Counted from the first letter of the stretch, positions 15,741-24,735 are shown. The stretch is 64,000 nucleotides of DNA from Streptomyces sp. NBC_01428 (GCF_036231965.1 NZ_CP109499.1:2666001-2730000), one strand, 5' to 3'. Numbers and translations: made by a program. Notes: generated by a model not told the origin, from the sequence alone.

Positions 15741-18200
15741 ATGGCCCGCCGCAGCACGAAGACCCCGCCGCCCGACGACTCGTACGAGGAGAAGATCCTC
15801 GACATCGACGTCGTGGACGAGATGCAGGGCTCCTTCCTCGAATACGCGTACTCGGTCATCTATTCGCGAGCCCTGCCGGATGCCCGCGACGGCCTCAAGC
15901 CGGTGCACCGCCGCATCGTGTACCAGATGAACGAGATGGGCCTGCGCCCCGATCGCGGCTATGTGAAGTGTGCCCGCGTCGTCGGCGAGGTCATGGGTAA
16001 GCTCCACCCGCACGGAGACGCGTCGATCTACGACGCCCTGGTGCGACTCGCGCAGCCCTTCTCGATGCGCCTGCCGCTGGTCGACGGCCACGGCAACTTC
16101 GGTTCGCTCGGCAACGACGACCCGCCGGCCGCCATGCGGTACACCGAGTGCCGGATGGCCGACGCGACGTCCCTGATGACCGAGTCCATCGACGAGGACA
16201 CGGTCGACTTCTCGCCCAACTACGACGGCCAGGAGCAGGAGCCGGTGGCCCTGCCGGCCGCCTTCCCGAACCTCCTGGTCAACGGCTCGTCGGGCATCGC
16301 CGTCGGTATGGCCACCAACATGCCGCCGCACAACCTCGGCGAGGTCATCGCGGCCGCCCGGCACCTCATCCGGTACCCGGGGGCCGACCTCGAGACCCTG
16401 ATGAAGCACGTCCCGGGCCCCGACCTGCCCACCGGCGGCCGGATCGTCGGCCTCTCCGGGATCAGGGACGCCTACGAGACGGGGCGCGGCACCTTCAAGA
16501 TCCGCGCCACGGTGGCGGTGGAGGACGTCACGGCCCGCCGCAAGGGGCTCGTCGTCACCGAACTGCCCTTCACCGTCGGCCCGGAGAAGGTGATCGCCAA
16601 GATCAAGGATCTGGTCGGCGCGAAGAAGCTCCAGGGCATCGCCGACGTGAAGGACCTCACCGACCGTGCGCACGGGCTGCGCCTGGTCATCGAGATCAAG
16701 AACGGCTTCGTGCCGGAGGCGGTCCTCGAACAGCTCTACAAGCTGACGCCGATGGAGGAGTCCTTCGGCATCAACAACGTGGCCCTGGTGGACGGTCAGC
16801 CGCTCACCCTCGGCCTCAAGGAGCTGCTGGAGGTCTATCTTGACCACCGGTTCACCGTCGTCCGCCGTCGCAGTGAGTTCCGGCGGGGCAAGAAGCGCGA
16901 CCGTCTGCACCTGGTCGAGGGCCTCCTCGTCGCTCTCCTCGACATCGACGAGGTCATCCGCCTCATCCGCTCCAGCGACAACTCGGCTCAGGCCAAGGAG
17001 CGCCTGATCGAGCACTTCTCCCTCTCCGAGATCCAGACGCAGTACATCCTGGACACGCCGCTGCGCCGTCTGACCCGGTTCGACCGCATCGAGCTGGAGA
17101 CGGAGCGCGACCGCCTGATGGGCGAGATCGACGAGCTGACCGGCATCCTGGATTCGGACACTGAGCTGCGCAAGCTGGTCTCGGGCGAACTGGCCGCGGT
17201 GGCAAAGAAGTTCGGCACCGACCGGCGCACGGTGCTCCTGGAGTCCGCCGGCTCGCCGGCCCCGACCGTCTCGCTCCAGGTCGCCGACGACCCGTGCCGG
17301 GTGCTGCTGTCCTCGACGGGGCTGCTGGCCCGCACGGCGAACGGCGACCCCTTCGAGCAGGATCCGGACGGCAAGCGCACCAAGCACGACGTGATCGTCT
17401 CGGTGGTGTCGGCGACGGCGCGCGGCGAGATCGGTGTCGTCACGTCCCTGGGCCGCCTCCTGCGCCTGAACGTGATCGACCTGCCGCGGCTGCCGGAGAC
17501 GGCGTCGGCGCCCAACCTCTCCGGAGGCGCTCCGGTCTCGGAGTTCCTGTCCGCCCTGGAGCCGAACGAGACGGTGATCTGCCTGACCACGCTCGACGAG
17601 TCGTCGCCGGGCCTGGCGATCGGCACGGAGCAGGGTGTCGTCAAGCGTGTGGTGCCCGACTACCCCTCGAACAAGGAGGAGTTGGAGGTCATCACCCTCA
17701 AGGACGGGGACCGGATCGTCGGCGCGGTGGAGTTGCGCACCGGCGAGGAGGACCTGGTCTTCATCGCGGACGACGCCCAGTTGCTGCGCTATCAGGCCGC
17801 GCAGGTCCGCCCGCAGGGGCGTGCGGCGGGCGGCATGGCGGGCATCAAGCTGACCGACGGCGCGAAGGTGATCTCCTTCACGGCCGTCGACCCGGCGGTG
17901 GACGCGGTGGTGTTCACGGTGGCCGGCTCGCGGGGGACGCTGGACGACTCCGTCCAGACCACGGCCAAGCTGACCCCGTTCGACCAGTACCCCCGCAAGG
18001 GACGCGCGACGGGCGGCGTGCGCTGCCAGCGCTTCCTGAAGGGCGAGGACTGCCTGTCCGTGGCCTGGGCGGGCCCGACGCCGGGACGCGCGGCGCAGAA
18101 GAACGGCACGCCCGTCGACCTGCCGGAGATCGACCCGCGCCGTGACGGCTCGGGCATCTCGCTGGGGCGGACGGTGTCGGTGGTGGCGGGCCCGGTGTAG
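15741..18200 (+). CDS. parC: DNA topoisomerase IV subunit A
   Basis: The 819-aa protein is a type IIA topoisomerase A subunit that decatenates chromosomes with ParE. The winged-helix region with [24 protein letters not shown] (quinolone-resistance region, about 70-93) and the active-site Tyr in AMRYTECRM (about 133) are intact. Blades of the C-terminal beta-propeller follow (for example [31 protein letters not shown]), but there is no GyrA box, which supports ParC over GyrA. ATG 15741 has GAAGGAG 11 nt upstream. ParE is encoded 18 kb away at 36-38 kb. Confidence 0.94.
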   Translation: MARRSTKTPPPDDSYEEKILDIDVVDEMQGSFLEYAYSVIYSRALPDARDGLKPVHRRIVYQMNEMGLRPDRGYVKCARVVGEVMGKLHPHGDASIYDALVRLAQPFSMRLPLVDGHGNFGSLGNDDPPAAMRYTECRMADATSLMTESIDEDTVDFSPNYDGQEQEPVALPAAFPNLLVNGSSGIAVGMATNMPPHNLGEVIAAARHLIRYPGADLETLMKHVPGPDLPTGGRIVGLSGIRDAYETGRGTFKIRATVAVEDVTARRKGLVVTELPFTVGPEKVIAKIKDLVGAKKLQGIADVKDLTDRAHGLRLVIEIKNGFVPEAVLEQLYKLTPMEESFGINNVALVDGQPLTLGLKELLEVYLDHRFTVVRRRSEFRRGKKRDRLHLVEGLLVALLDIDEVIRLIRSSDNSAQAKERLIEHFSLSEIQTQYILDTPLRRLTRFDRIELETERDRLMGEIDELTGILDSDTELRKLVSGELAAVAKKFGTDRRTVLLESAGSPAPTVSLQVADDPCRVLLSSTGLLARTANGDPFEQDPDGKRTKHDVIVSVVSATARGEIGVVTSLGRLLRLNVIDLPRLPETASAPNLSGGAPVSEFLSALEPNETVICLTTLDESSPGLAIGTEQGVVKRVVPDYPSNKEELEVITLKDGDRIVGAVELRTGEEDLVFIADDAQLLRYQAAQVRPQGRAAGGMAGIKLTDGAKVISFTAVDPAVDAVVFTVAGSRGTLDDSVQTTAKLTPFDQYPRKGRATGGVRCQRFLKGEDCLSVAWAGPTPGRAAQKNGTPVDLPEIDPRRDGSGISLGRTVSVVAGPV

Positions 18201-18226
18201 GCCGGTCCGGTGCAGGCCGGTCCGGG

Positions 18227-19300
18227 TCAGCTCTCGGAGTCGGGTTCCCGCACGTAGCGGAGGACGCCCCACATGCTGTGTTCGTCGGCGTGCGAGGCGT
18301 CTTCCGTGCAGCCCTCCAGCTCCTTGTCGAGAGCCGCCGTGTCGATGCCGGACCCGATGAGCACGAGCTGGGTCAGCCGCCGGTCCGCCTCGGCCCAGGG
18401 CTCGGGGTAGAACCGCAGGAACCGCCCGACGGCGTGCACGGCGTACCGGTTGCGGGTGTCCTGGACGCCGAAGTCGACGTACCCCTTGATCCGGTAGAGC
18501 CCCTCGGGCCTGCTGTCGAGGAAGGCCATCAGGCGCCGCGGGTCCATGGGGACGTCGGAGGCGAACGAGAGGGACGTGTAGGCGCTGTGCAGGTGGCCTG
18601 CGTGCACGCCCTCCCGGTGGCGGCCCTGCACGTCTCGGCCGTCGTTCTCCCGGTCGTGGAGATCGTCGAAGGAAAGCTGCCCGACGCGCTCCTCGCTCGG
18701 CCTGCAGTCGAAGAGGAACTCCGGGTCCACGCGGCCGTAGGTGGCCGGTACGACCGCCGCGCGGTCGGCCAGTTCACGGACGACGCGCAGCACCCGCTCC
18801 CCGTCCTCGGCCCGGTCGATCTTGTTCACGACGACGAGGTCGGCGAGGGCGAGGTGCCGGTCGATCTCGGGATGCTTCTCGCGCGTCCCGTCGAACTCGG
18901 CGGCGTCGACGACCTCGACGAGTCCCCCGTAGACGATGCCCGGGTGCTCGCTGGCCAGCACCATGCGGACGAGTTCCTGGGGTTCGGCGAGACCGCTCGC
19001 CTCGATGACGATGACGTCGATCCGGGCGGAGGGTTGAGCGAGCCGGTCAAGATATTGATCAAGTTCACTGACGTCGACGGCACAGCACAGGCATCCGTTG
19101 CCGAGCGAGACGGTGGAGTCGCCGAGTGCTCCGGCCACCGCCATCGCGTCGATCTCGATCGCCCCGAAGTCGTTGACGACCGCTCCGATACGGCTGCCGC
19201 CGCTGCGGTGCAGGAGGTGGTTGAGCAGCGTGGTCTTACCGGAGCCCAGGAAGCCTGCGAGGACGATGACCGGGATCTGCCGCGGGCTCGACTGACTCAA
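18227..19300 (-). CDS. COG0523/CobW-family metal-handling GTPase
   Basis: The 357-aa protein has the P-loop GFLGSGKTTLL (about 16), the metal-binding CxCC motif in GNGCLCCAVD (about 69), IEASGLAEP (Walker B region) and NKID (GTPase specificity, about 160). A C-terminal CobW_C domain ends with a His/Asp-rich stretch (DASHADEHSMWG). Members act as metallochaperones or cobalt/zinc insertion proteins; which metal is used here is unknown. I prefer the TTG at 19300 because AGAGAGG lies 6 nt before it; the frame is open further, to a possible start near 19330. It is convergent with parC. Confidence 0.85.
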   Translation of the reverse strand: MSQSSPRQIPVIVLAGFLGSGKTTLLNHLLHRSGGSRIGAVVNDFGAIEIDAMAVAGALGDSTVSLGNGCLCCAVDVSELDQYLDRLAQPSARIDVIVIEASGLAEPQELVRMVLASEHPGIVYGGLVEVVDAAEFDGTREKHPEIDRHLALADLVVVNKIDRAEDGERVLRVVRELADRAAVVPATYGRVDPEFLFDCRPSEERVGQLSFDDLHDRENDGRDVQGRHREGVHAGHLHSAYTSLSFASDVPMDPRRLMAFLDSRPEGLYRIKGYVDFGVQDTRNRYAVHAVGRFLRFYPEPWAEADRRLTQLVLIGSGIDTAALDKELEGCTEDASHADEHSMWGVLRYVREPDSES

Positions 19301-19623
19301 CGTGCGCCTCTCTGAGACCTGCGCGCGCACCGGCTCACGGGCCCGGCGCTCACGCGGGGAACGAATACGGACCCAGCATACGAGCGGGAGGAAACGCCCC
19401 TGACTGAACGATTGTCAGCGGCGCTCGCGGGGCACACGTTGGGCATGGCGCCGGGAAACGCGATCCGCACGTCCCTCCGTGCGCCTCCTCTCCGCCTCCC
19501 TGCCGATCAGCGCCGCTCGGCAAGACTGGGAGACGGCAAGCGCGCCGCCCACCGCTCGCCGGTCCGCTCCCTGTCGCCCCACAACCGACGACCGGCGGAC
19601 GGTCGCCTGATTCGGGGGTTGAC
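19301..19623. other. Intergenic region without a clear gene
   Basis: About 320 nt between divergent genes (COG0523 GTPase and DUF6082 protein). The open frames here are not codon-biased. I see no strong hairpin or repeat. Confidence 0.4.
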
Positions 19624-20124
19624 ATGGCCACACAGAGTTCCGCGCTACGGAGGTTCGGCTCGGCCGCCAGGGCCGGGATCGGTACCGCGGCCCACGCCGT
19701 GAGGGAACGCGGCGCGCGGCATCGCAGGCGAGCCGTGCTCACCGAGCAGCACCGCCTCCACTTCGACCTGTTGTGCAAGGCCATGGACGATCCCGCCCTC
19801 GCCGCTGTCCTCAACACGTACGAGACCGAGATCGGCCCCGAGAAGCAGCGCCAGTACCTCTTCGCGAACGCGCTCTACGTCAACGCCCTGTACTTCCACC
19901 GGATCGGGGCACTGAACCGGGCGGAGCTCCGGGGCCACTTCCGCATCATCTGCCAGAACCCGATCTTCCGGGAGTACTGGGCGGCGACGGAACATCACCG
20001 CAAGAGCCTGCCGGACGCTTCGGACGAGGCTCAGCTGGGCCGACTGATGGACACGCTGATCCAGGATCAGGCGGACGCCGACGCCGACGAATGGTGGGTG
20101 ATCGGGGAGCCGGACGACGAGTGA
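19624..20124 (+). CDS. DUF6082 family protein
   Basis: A 166-aa soluble protein: a basic N-terminus (ALRRFGSAARAGIGTAAHAVRERGARHRRR) and then a helical core (LTEQHRLHFDLLCKAMDDPALAAVLNTYE ... RQYLFANALYVNALYFHRIGALNRAELRGHFRIICQNPIFREYW) that matches the DUF6082 family common in Streptomyces. It ends in an acidic tail (DADADEWWVIGEPDDE). GGGGG lies before ATG 19624. The function is unknown; the family is often encoded by solitary lineage genes, as here. Confidence 0.82.
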   Translation: MATQSSALRRFGSAARAGIGTAAHAVRERGARHRRRAVLTEQHRLHFDLLCKAMDDPALAAVLNTYETEIGPEKQRQYLFANALYVNALYFHRIGALNRAELRGHFRIICQNPIFREYWAATEHHRKSLPDASDEAQLGRLMDTLIQDQADADADEWWVIGEPDDE

Positions 20125-20432
20125 CCCTGCTGCCTGGCACAGGTGGTCGCCCGCTCCGGTCAACTCGGCGCTGGCGACATTCACCCGACTGGTTGACGTT
20201 TCACGTTTCACGCACCACAGGCAACAGAAATCAACTAGGTTACCGCTGCCCAGATCTTTGAGCACTCCGGACGAACACCCCTGCGCTCGGAGACCATGCC
20301 TCCGACGAACACCCCCGGCCGGAGACGCTTACCCCGACGTACATCTCCGCTCGGAGTCCGTCGCGCTCCGAGGAACCTTCGCTCGGCCGACACCTCAGAC
20401 AGTCGTTCCCGAACTAAGGTTGGTAGCACCCC
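20125..20432. other. Intergenic region without a clear gene
   Basis: About 308 nt. A short direct repeat CGTTTCACGTTTCACGCACC near 20196-20215 and several CGGAG/CGGACGAACACC-like stretches are visible. No gene is supported. Confidence 0.4.
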
Positions 20433-20669
20433 GTGAGAATCGTGCGACGTGTCGGGGCCAGTCCACGCGAGCGCGGAAGCGCTTCTGGCCAGTCCTGCCC
20501 CGACATCTTCGAGCTCGCCGACGGCGATTTCGCCGTCATCGGGCGAGAGGCCACCCAGGAGCTGGACCCTGAGCTCCCCGCAGACGCCGCACGAGCCGAT
20601 TACGAGCGCATCGTGATCATCACCCGCGACACCCTGTTGCGCGCCAAAAAAGACATCCCGGACGCCTGA
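20433..20669 (+). CDS. Small conserved Streptomyces protein of unknown function
   Basis: A 78-aa protein, VRIVRRVGASPRERGSASGQ then SCPDIFELADGDFAVIGREATQEL, ending RIVIITRDTLLRAKKDIPDA. I recall this small family as widespread in Streptomyces, commonly beside helix-turn-helix or DUF6879-type genes, but no such partner is present here. A TAAGGT hexamer at about 20415-20420 lies 12 nt before the GTG, and there is no proper Shine-Dalgarno, so the transcript may have a very short leader. Confidence 0.7.
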   Translation: MRIVRRVGASPRERGSASGQSCPDIFELADGDFAVIGREATQELDPELPADAARADYERIVIITRDTLLRAKKDIPDA

Positions 20670-20796
20670 CTTCGCAACAGCGTTCTCCCGCGGGGCGCCG
20701 GGACGTGAATCCCGGACCGGTCGACGAGCAGCACTCGCCGCTTTCGCCCCCACACCACCAGATGGACTTCTTCGCCGACCTGTCCGGCGGACCAGA

Positions 20797-20828
20797 GGCC
20801 CGGCATCGTCACGAGGCCGGGCCTTTTA
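20797..20828 (+). terminator. Hairpin terminator with T-run
   Basis: AGGCCCGGC / GCCGGGCCT with an 11-nt loop followed by TTTT. It is placed between the small plus-strand gene and the convergent citrate synthase, so it can end both transcripts. Confidence 0.8.
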
Positions 20829-20911
20829 CGTGCCACTCAGCGCTCCGGGTCCTCAGCCTCCCGAACCCGGAGCCTGCCGGGGCGCCCTCGCGCCGGCGAG
20901 TGCAGCCCCCC

Positions 20912-22078
20912 TCAGCCCGGCATGGGCACCGTCACCGGCGGAACCGGCCCCACGTAGCGCGCCGCCGGGCGGATGATCTTCGAGTCCTCCGCCTGTTCCA
21001 GGATGTTCGCGCTCCAGCCGACGACGCGGGCGGCGGCGAACGTGGGAGTGAACATCTCCCGGGGGAGCCCGCAGAGTTCCATGACCACGCCCGCGTAGAA
21101 CTCCACGTTGGTATGGAGTTCGCGGCCCGGCTTCAGTTCGGCGAGGATCGCCTCCACGCGGTGTTCCACTTCGACGGCGAAGTCGACGAGTGGACCGCCG
21201 AACTCCTGGGCGATGCCTCGGAGCATCCGCGAACGCGGGTCCTCCGTCCGGTAGACGGGGTGCCCGAAGCCCATGATGCGGTCGCCGGCGAGGACGCGTT
21301 CACGGATCCAGCCGTCGATGCGGTCGGGCGTACCGATCGCGTCGAGCGTGTCCAGCGCACGGCTGGGAGCGCCCCCGTGCAGGGGCCCGGACAACGCCCC
21401 GACCGCACCCACCAGACACGCCGCGATATCCGCCCCCGTCGACGCGATCACCCGCGCCGTGAACGTTGATGCATTGAATCCGTGATCAATGGTTGAGATG
21501 AGGTATTGCTCAACCGCACGGGCCCGGCGCACATCCGGCTCCGAACCCGTCAGCATGTAGAGGTAGTTGGCCGCGTAACCCAGGTCCTCGCGCGGTTCGA
21601 CCGGCTCCAGCCCCTGCCCGATCCGGTACAGGGCGGTGAGCAGTGTCGGGACGGCGGCGGCCGCGGCGAGGCCGTCGTCGCGACGGCGCTCCGCATCGAT
21701 GTCGTAGACGGGCCGGAACCCGAGCGAGGCGCCGAGCAGGGACAACGCGGTACGCAGGCCGGCGAGAGGACCTGAGAGGCCGGTCGCCGCGGCGATGGCG
21801 GGCAGTGCGGCACGTACGTCGTCCGGCAGCCGGCGCAGCGCTCCGGTCCGTTCCGTGAAGGAGGCGCGGCGCGGCGCGTCGGGCAGGTCACCGTGTGCCA
21901 GCAGGTGCCAGACGTCCTCGAAGTCGCGGGTCTGCGCGAGTTCGACGGCCGAGTACTGGCGGTAGTGGTAGAAGCCCTCCAGCCCTCTGACGTCACCCAG
22001 TTCGGTGTCGGTGACGACGACGCCCGCGAGTCCTCGCGGCACGTCGACAGAGGTGGACGCGGTTCGGTTGATCGGCAT
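20912..22078 (-). CDS. Citrate synthase-family enzyme (citrate/2-methylcitrate synthase type)
   Basis: The 388-aa protein is a full-length type I/short citrate synthase. Catalytic His residues are in GPLHGGAPS (about 230) and GFGHPVYRTEDPRS (about 270). The general-base position reads NVEFYAGVVMELCG, so Glu stands where most citrate synthases have Asp (NVDFYSG). It condenses acetyl-CoA or propionyl-CoA with oxaloacetate; the sequence does not decide between citrate and methylcitrate. It is divergent from a citrate-synthase homologue that carries a DNA-binding domain, with an operator-like palindrome between them. Confidence 0.9.
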   Translation of the reverse strand: MPINRTASTSVDVPRGLAGVVVTDTELGDVRGLEGFYHYRQYSAVELAQTRDFEDVWHLLAHGDLPDAPRRASFTERTGALRRLPDDVRAALPAIAAATGLSGPLAGLRTALSLLGASLGFRPVYDIDAERRRDDGLAAAAAVPTLLTALYRIGQGLEPVEPREDLGYAANYLYMLTGSEPDVRRARAVEQYLISTIDHGFNASTFTARVIASTGADIAACLVGAVGALSGPLHGGAPSRALDTLDAIGTPDRIDGWIRERVLAGDRIMGFGHPVYRTEDPRSRMLRGIAQEFGGPLVDFAVEVEHRVEAILAELKPGRELHTNVEFYAGVVMELCGLPREMFTPTFAAARVVGWSANILEQAEDSKIIRPAARYVGPVPPVTVPMPG

Positions 22079-22130
22079 GTTTCCTCCCTGGACTTGATCC
22101 GACTGTCCATGCTTGACTCTAAGACTGTCA

Positions 22131-22149
22131 ATATTGATTCAATCAATAT
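22131..22149. promoter_or_regulatory. 19-bp perfect palindrome between the two citrate synthase genes
   Basis: ATATTGATTCAATCAATAT is a perfect palindrome around the C at 22140, in an AT-rich island in otherwise about 70% GC DNA. It is 53 nt from the minus-strand start and 27 nt from the plus-strand start, so it overlaps both promoter zones. This is the form of an operator. The fused HTH domain of the neighbouring citrate synthase is the obvious candidate ligand. Confidence 0.7.
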
Positions 22150-22162
22150 ACCGATCCACAGA

Positions 22163-22168
22163 TACGGT
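22163..22168 (+). promoter_or_regulatory. -10 element of a leaderless promoter for the HTH-citrate synthase
   Basis: TACGGT lies 7 nt before the ATG at 22176 and no Shine-Dalgarno is present. Transcription should start at or next to the A of ATG. Confidence 0.55.
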
Positions 22169-22175
22169 GGCGCCC

Positions 22176-23441
22176 ATGAGGGATCGAGAAGCGGCAACGC
22201 CAGGGCACGAGGGCCGACGGCTCAGCACCAAGGAGACCGCCGAGCTGCTCGGCGTGAAGCCGGAGACCGTCTACGCCTACGTGAGCCGTGGACAGCTCGG
22301 CAGCCGGCGCGAGCAGGGAGGGCGCGGAAGCACCTTCGACGTCAAGGAGGTGGAGGCGCTCGCCCGGCGCAACAGGCGCGAGAACAGCGGCAGTTCGGGA
22401 GGTTCGGGTGAACTCTCCGTCCGCACGCGCATCACTTTGATCGAGAAGGACCGCTACTACTTCCGGGGCGTCGACGCGACGGAACTGGCGGCGCACCACT
22501 CCTACGAAGAGATCGCCGAATGGCTCTGGACCGGCGAACTGCGCCCAGGTGCCACGTTCACGGCCCCGGAGGCGTCGGTGACCGCCGCTCGGCACAGCGT
22601 CGACGCCTTGCCCGAGCACAGCGGTCCCACCGACCGCCTGCGCGTCGCCGCGATCGCCGCGGCGGCCGCCGATCCGCTCCGCTTCGACCTCTCCGAGAAC
22701 ACCGTCCTCGGCACCGGGCGAACCCTCATCCCCACCCTCGTAGCCGCTCTGCCCCCGGTCCGGCGCGACCACCGCGACGAGGGTCCGCTGGCCCGTCGGC
22801 TGTGGGCGAGGCTCACCGGGCGCGCACCCGACGCCCCGTCACTGCGGGTCCTGGACGCGGCACTCGGGCTGCTCGTGGACCACGACCTGGCCGCGTCGAC
22901 GTTGGCGGTCCGGGTCGCCGCGTCGGCCCGGGCGCACCCCTACGCGGCTGTTTCGGCGGGGTTGGGCGTCCTCGAAGGGCCGCTGCACGGAGCGGCCAGC
23001 GGCCTCGCCCACCGGTTGCTTCTCGACGTACTCGACCAGGGCACCGCGGCCCCCGTCGTCGCGGACGAGCTGCGCGCCGGACGCCGCGTCCCCGGACTCG
23101 GCCACCGGCTCTACACAGGCGAGGATCCCCGCGCGCGTGCCTTGTTCGCCCTCCTGGAGGACGTACCAGGTGCGGCGCCGGCTGTGGCGGCGGCGCACGA
23201 CGTCGTGGCCACCACCGCCCGGCACGCGCCCCTGCACGCCAACGTCGACCTCGCGCTGGCCGCCTTCACCGTCTCCTCCGGTATGCCGGCTTCCGCCGGA
23301 GAGACGATCTTCGCCGTCGCCCGCACGGCGGGCTGGATCGCGCACACCCTGGAGGAGTACGCGGAACGCCCGCTGAGGATGCGCCCGAGCGGCCACTACG
23401 TGGGCGAACGCCCACCACAGCCGCTCCCCAGCAGCCTCTAG
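22176..23441 (+). CDS. Citrate synthase homologue fused to an N-terminal helix-turn-helix domain
   Basis: The 421-aa protein begins with an excisionase/MerR-like HTH (LSTKETAELLGVKPETVYAYVSRGQLGSRREQ, residues 14-45, then FDVKEVEALARR). A Ser/Gly linker (ENSGSSGGSGE) leads into a citrate synthase fold. Active-site residues are kept: His in GPLHGAASG, His in GLGHRLYTGEDPRA and Asp in NVDLALAAF. The enzyme half is shorter and diverged compared with its neighbour. I chose ATG 22176 since the upstream extension has no ribosome site and a -10 hexamer fits a leaderless start. It could be an active enzyme, a sensor-regulator that reads a citrate-synthase ligand, or both. Confidence 0.87.
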   Translation: MRDREAATPGHEGRRLSTKETAELLGVKPETVYAYVSRGQLGSRREQGGRGSTFDVKEVEALARRNRRENSGSSGGSGELSVRTRITLIEKDRYYFRGVDATELAAHHSYEEIAEWLWTGELRPGATFTAPEASVTAARHSVDALPEHSGPTDRLRVAAIAAAAADPLRFDLSENTVLGTGRTLIPTLVAALPPVRRDHRDEGPLARRLWARLTGRAPDAPSLRVLDAALGLLVDHDLAASTLAVRVAASARAHPYAAVSAGLGVLEGPLHGAASGLAHRLLLDVLDQGTAAPVVADELRAGRRVPGLGHRLYTGEDPRARALFALLEDVPGAAPAVAAAHDVVATTARHAPLHANVDLALAAFTVSSGMPASAGETIFAVARTAGWIAHTLEEYAERPLRMRPSGHYVGERPPQPLPSSL

Positions 23442-23462
23442 GACTCCCGTCCGCCGCGCAGG

Positions 23463-23499
23463 GAGGGTGCGGCCGAGTTCCTCGGCGCGCCCCCTCCTC
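23463..23499 (+). terminator. Probable terminator after the HTH-citrate synthase gene
   Basis: GGCCGAG-TTC-CTCGGC lies within flanking GGAGGG / CCCCCTCC stretches, just after the stop. The stem is imperfect. Confidence 0.5.
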
Positions 23500-23569
23500 A
23501 GCCGAAGGGCGGGCCAACCGCCCCGAGTGCGCCGCCCGTGGCCGCGACAGGAAGCCACTCCGGCCGAAG

Positions 23570-23588
23570 TCAGGTTAGGCTCACCTCT
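23570..23588 (+). promoter_or_regulatory. Iron box (DmdR1/IdeR-type operator)
   Basis: TCAGGTTAGGCTCACCTCT matches the Streptomyces iron-box consensus TTAGGTTAGGCTCACCTAA at 16 of 19 positions. It ends one base before the GTG of the next gene. TAGGCT (23576-23581) inside it fits a -10 hexamer for a leaderless transcript, so iron-loaded DmdR1 would block initiation directly. Confidence 0.85.
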
Positions 23589-24533
23589 GTGAGTACGTGC
23601 ACAAGCGCGTCGCGGCTCCTCGACGAGCCCTTGGCGGGAACCGCGGCCACCGCGAGGACATGGCTGCTGATCGAGCAGCCCGGGCCCTGGGGCGCCAAAG
23701 CGCTCACTTCGAGCCACTTGGACCCCACGCTCGGCCGCGCTCTCGAGGCGGCCGCGCAGGGCACGGGCGTGCGGATCGCGCTCATCCGTCGCCCCGGACG
23801 CCACGCGGACTGCGTTACGCCCGCCGAGCGGCGCGTCTACGCGGCCCACACAGCCCCGGGCAACGTCTGGCTGCACGGCGCGACGGTGTGCGAGCCCGAG
23901 CTGCTCCTCGACCTCGACTTCGCCGCACTCGGCCAGGGCGACCCGCGGTCCTTCGACACGGCCCTCGACGCCCGGCCCCACACGGACGAACCGCTCGCCC
24001 TCGTCTGCACCAACGGAAAGCGTGACCGCTGCTGTGCCCTGCTCGGCCGGCCTCTCGCGGCCGAACTCGCCTCTTCCGGGGTGAACGGCGCGTGGGAGGT
24101 CACTCATCTGGGCGGTCATCGCTTCTCCCCGACGGTGCTCGTGCTGCCCCACGGTTACGCGTACGGCCGTGCCGAGGCCCATGCCGTCAAGGAGATCCTC
24201 CAGGGCGTCCGGGAGGGCCGCGTCGTCACCGAGGGCTGCCGTGGGAACTCCGCCTGGGAGCGGCCCGGCCAGGCGGCCGAACTGGCCGTGCGAAACGCGA
24301 CGGGAGAGCACGCCGCCGGTGCTCTGACCGTGGTCCGGACCGATGGAAGCGCTCCGCGCTGGGAGATCACCGTCGCCCACGTCGACGGCAGGCTGTGGAG
24401 GGTCGTCGTCGCTCAGGGAACCTCACTGCCGCCCCGCCCGGACAGCTGCGGCTCGGCGCTGGGTTCCCCGGCCCGGATGGACGTGGTGGCGGTGCGGCAG
24501 CTGGACGAGACGGCTGTCCCCGTGGCCTGCTGA
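23589..24533 (+). CDS. Sucrase/ferredoxin-like (Apd1-type thioredoxin-fold Fe-S) protein
   Basis: The 314-aa protein belongs to the Suc_Fer-like family. Cysteines CTNGKRDRCC (about residues 139-148) are followed by HLGGHRFSPTVLVLPHGYAYGR (about 173-194). The HxxxH spacing and upstream Cys resemble the yeast Apd1 thioredoxin-like ferredoxin, whose [2Fe-2S] cluster is held by two Cys and two His. A C-terminal domain of unknown role follows. The iron box overlapping its start implies induction in iron limitation, which suggests a role in iron or siderophore redox chemistry rather than sucrose, despite the family name. GTG 23589 is chosen because the -10 hexamer points to it; longer forms would translate through the operator. 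Confidence 0.85.
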   Translation: MSTCTSASRLLDEPLAGTAATARTWLLIEQPGPWGAKALTSSHLDPTLGRALEAAAQGTGVRIALIRRPGRHADCVTPAERRVYAAHTAPGNVWLHGATVCEPELLLDLDFAALGQGDPRSFDTALDARPHTDEPLALVCTNGKRDRCCALLGRPLAAELASSGVNGAWEVTHLGGHRFSPTVLVLPHGYAYGRAEAHAVKEILQGVREGRVVTEGCRGNSAWERPGQAAELAVRNATGEHAAGALTVVRTDGSAPRWEITVAHVDGRLWRVVVAQGTSLPPRPDSCGSALGSPARMDVVAVRQLDETAVPVAC

Positions 24534-24550
24534 CCGCCGGAATCCATGCC

Positions 24551-24673
24551 CGTCAACCATTGATCGGCGGACGAACACCCGCGCTCCGTCAATCATCGAT
24601 CAGCCGACGAACACCCGCGCCCTGTCAATCATCGATCAGCCGACGAACACCCGCGCCGCGTCAGTCATCGACG
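24551..24673. repeat. 36-bp tandem direct repeat, 3 full copies plus a partial fourth
   Basis: The units start at 24551, 24587, 24623 and 24659 (partial). They share the core CAATCATCGATCAGCCGACG followed by AACACCCGCGC. Copies 2 and 3 are nearly identical and copy 1 has about five changes. The units abut with no spacers, so this is not CRISPR. It lies between the Suc_Fer gene and the sensor kinase gene, and each unit contains the near-palindrome ATCATCGAT. Confidence 0.85.
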
Positions 24674-24735
24674 TCCATCGTCGATCATCGACCAGTCGCA
24701 CCTCGCGTTGATCTCCGAGCGGGGACCGGGTCCGT

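Noticed and set aside
24551-24673. CRISPR-like array
   Set aside because: Repeats abut directly at a 36-bp period with no variable spacers, and no cas genes are nearby. It is a plain tandem repeat.
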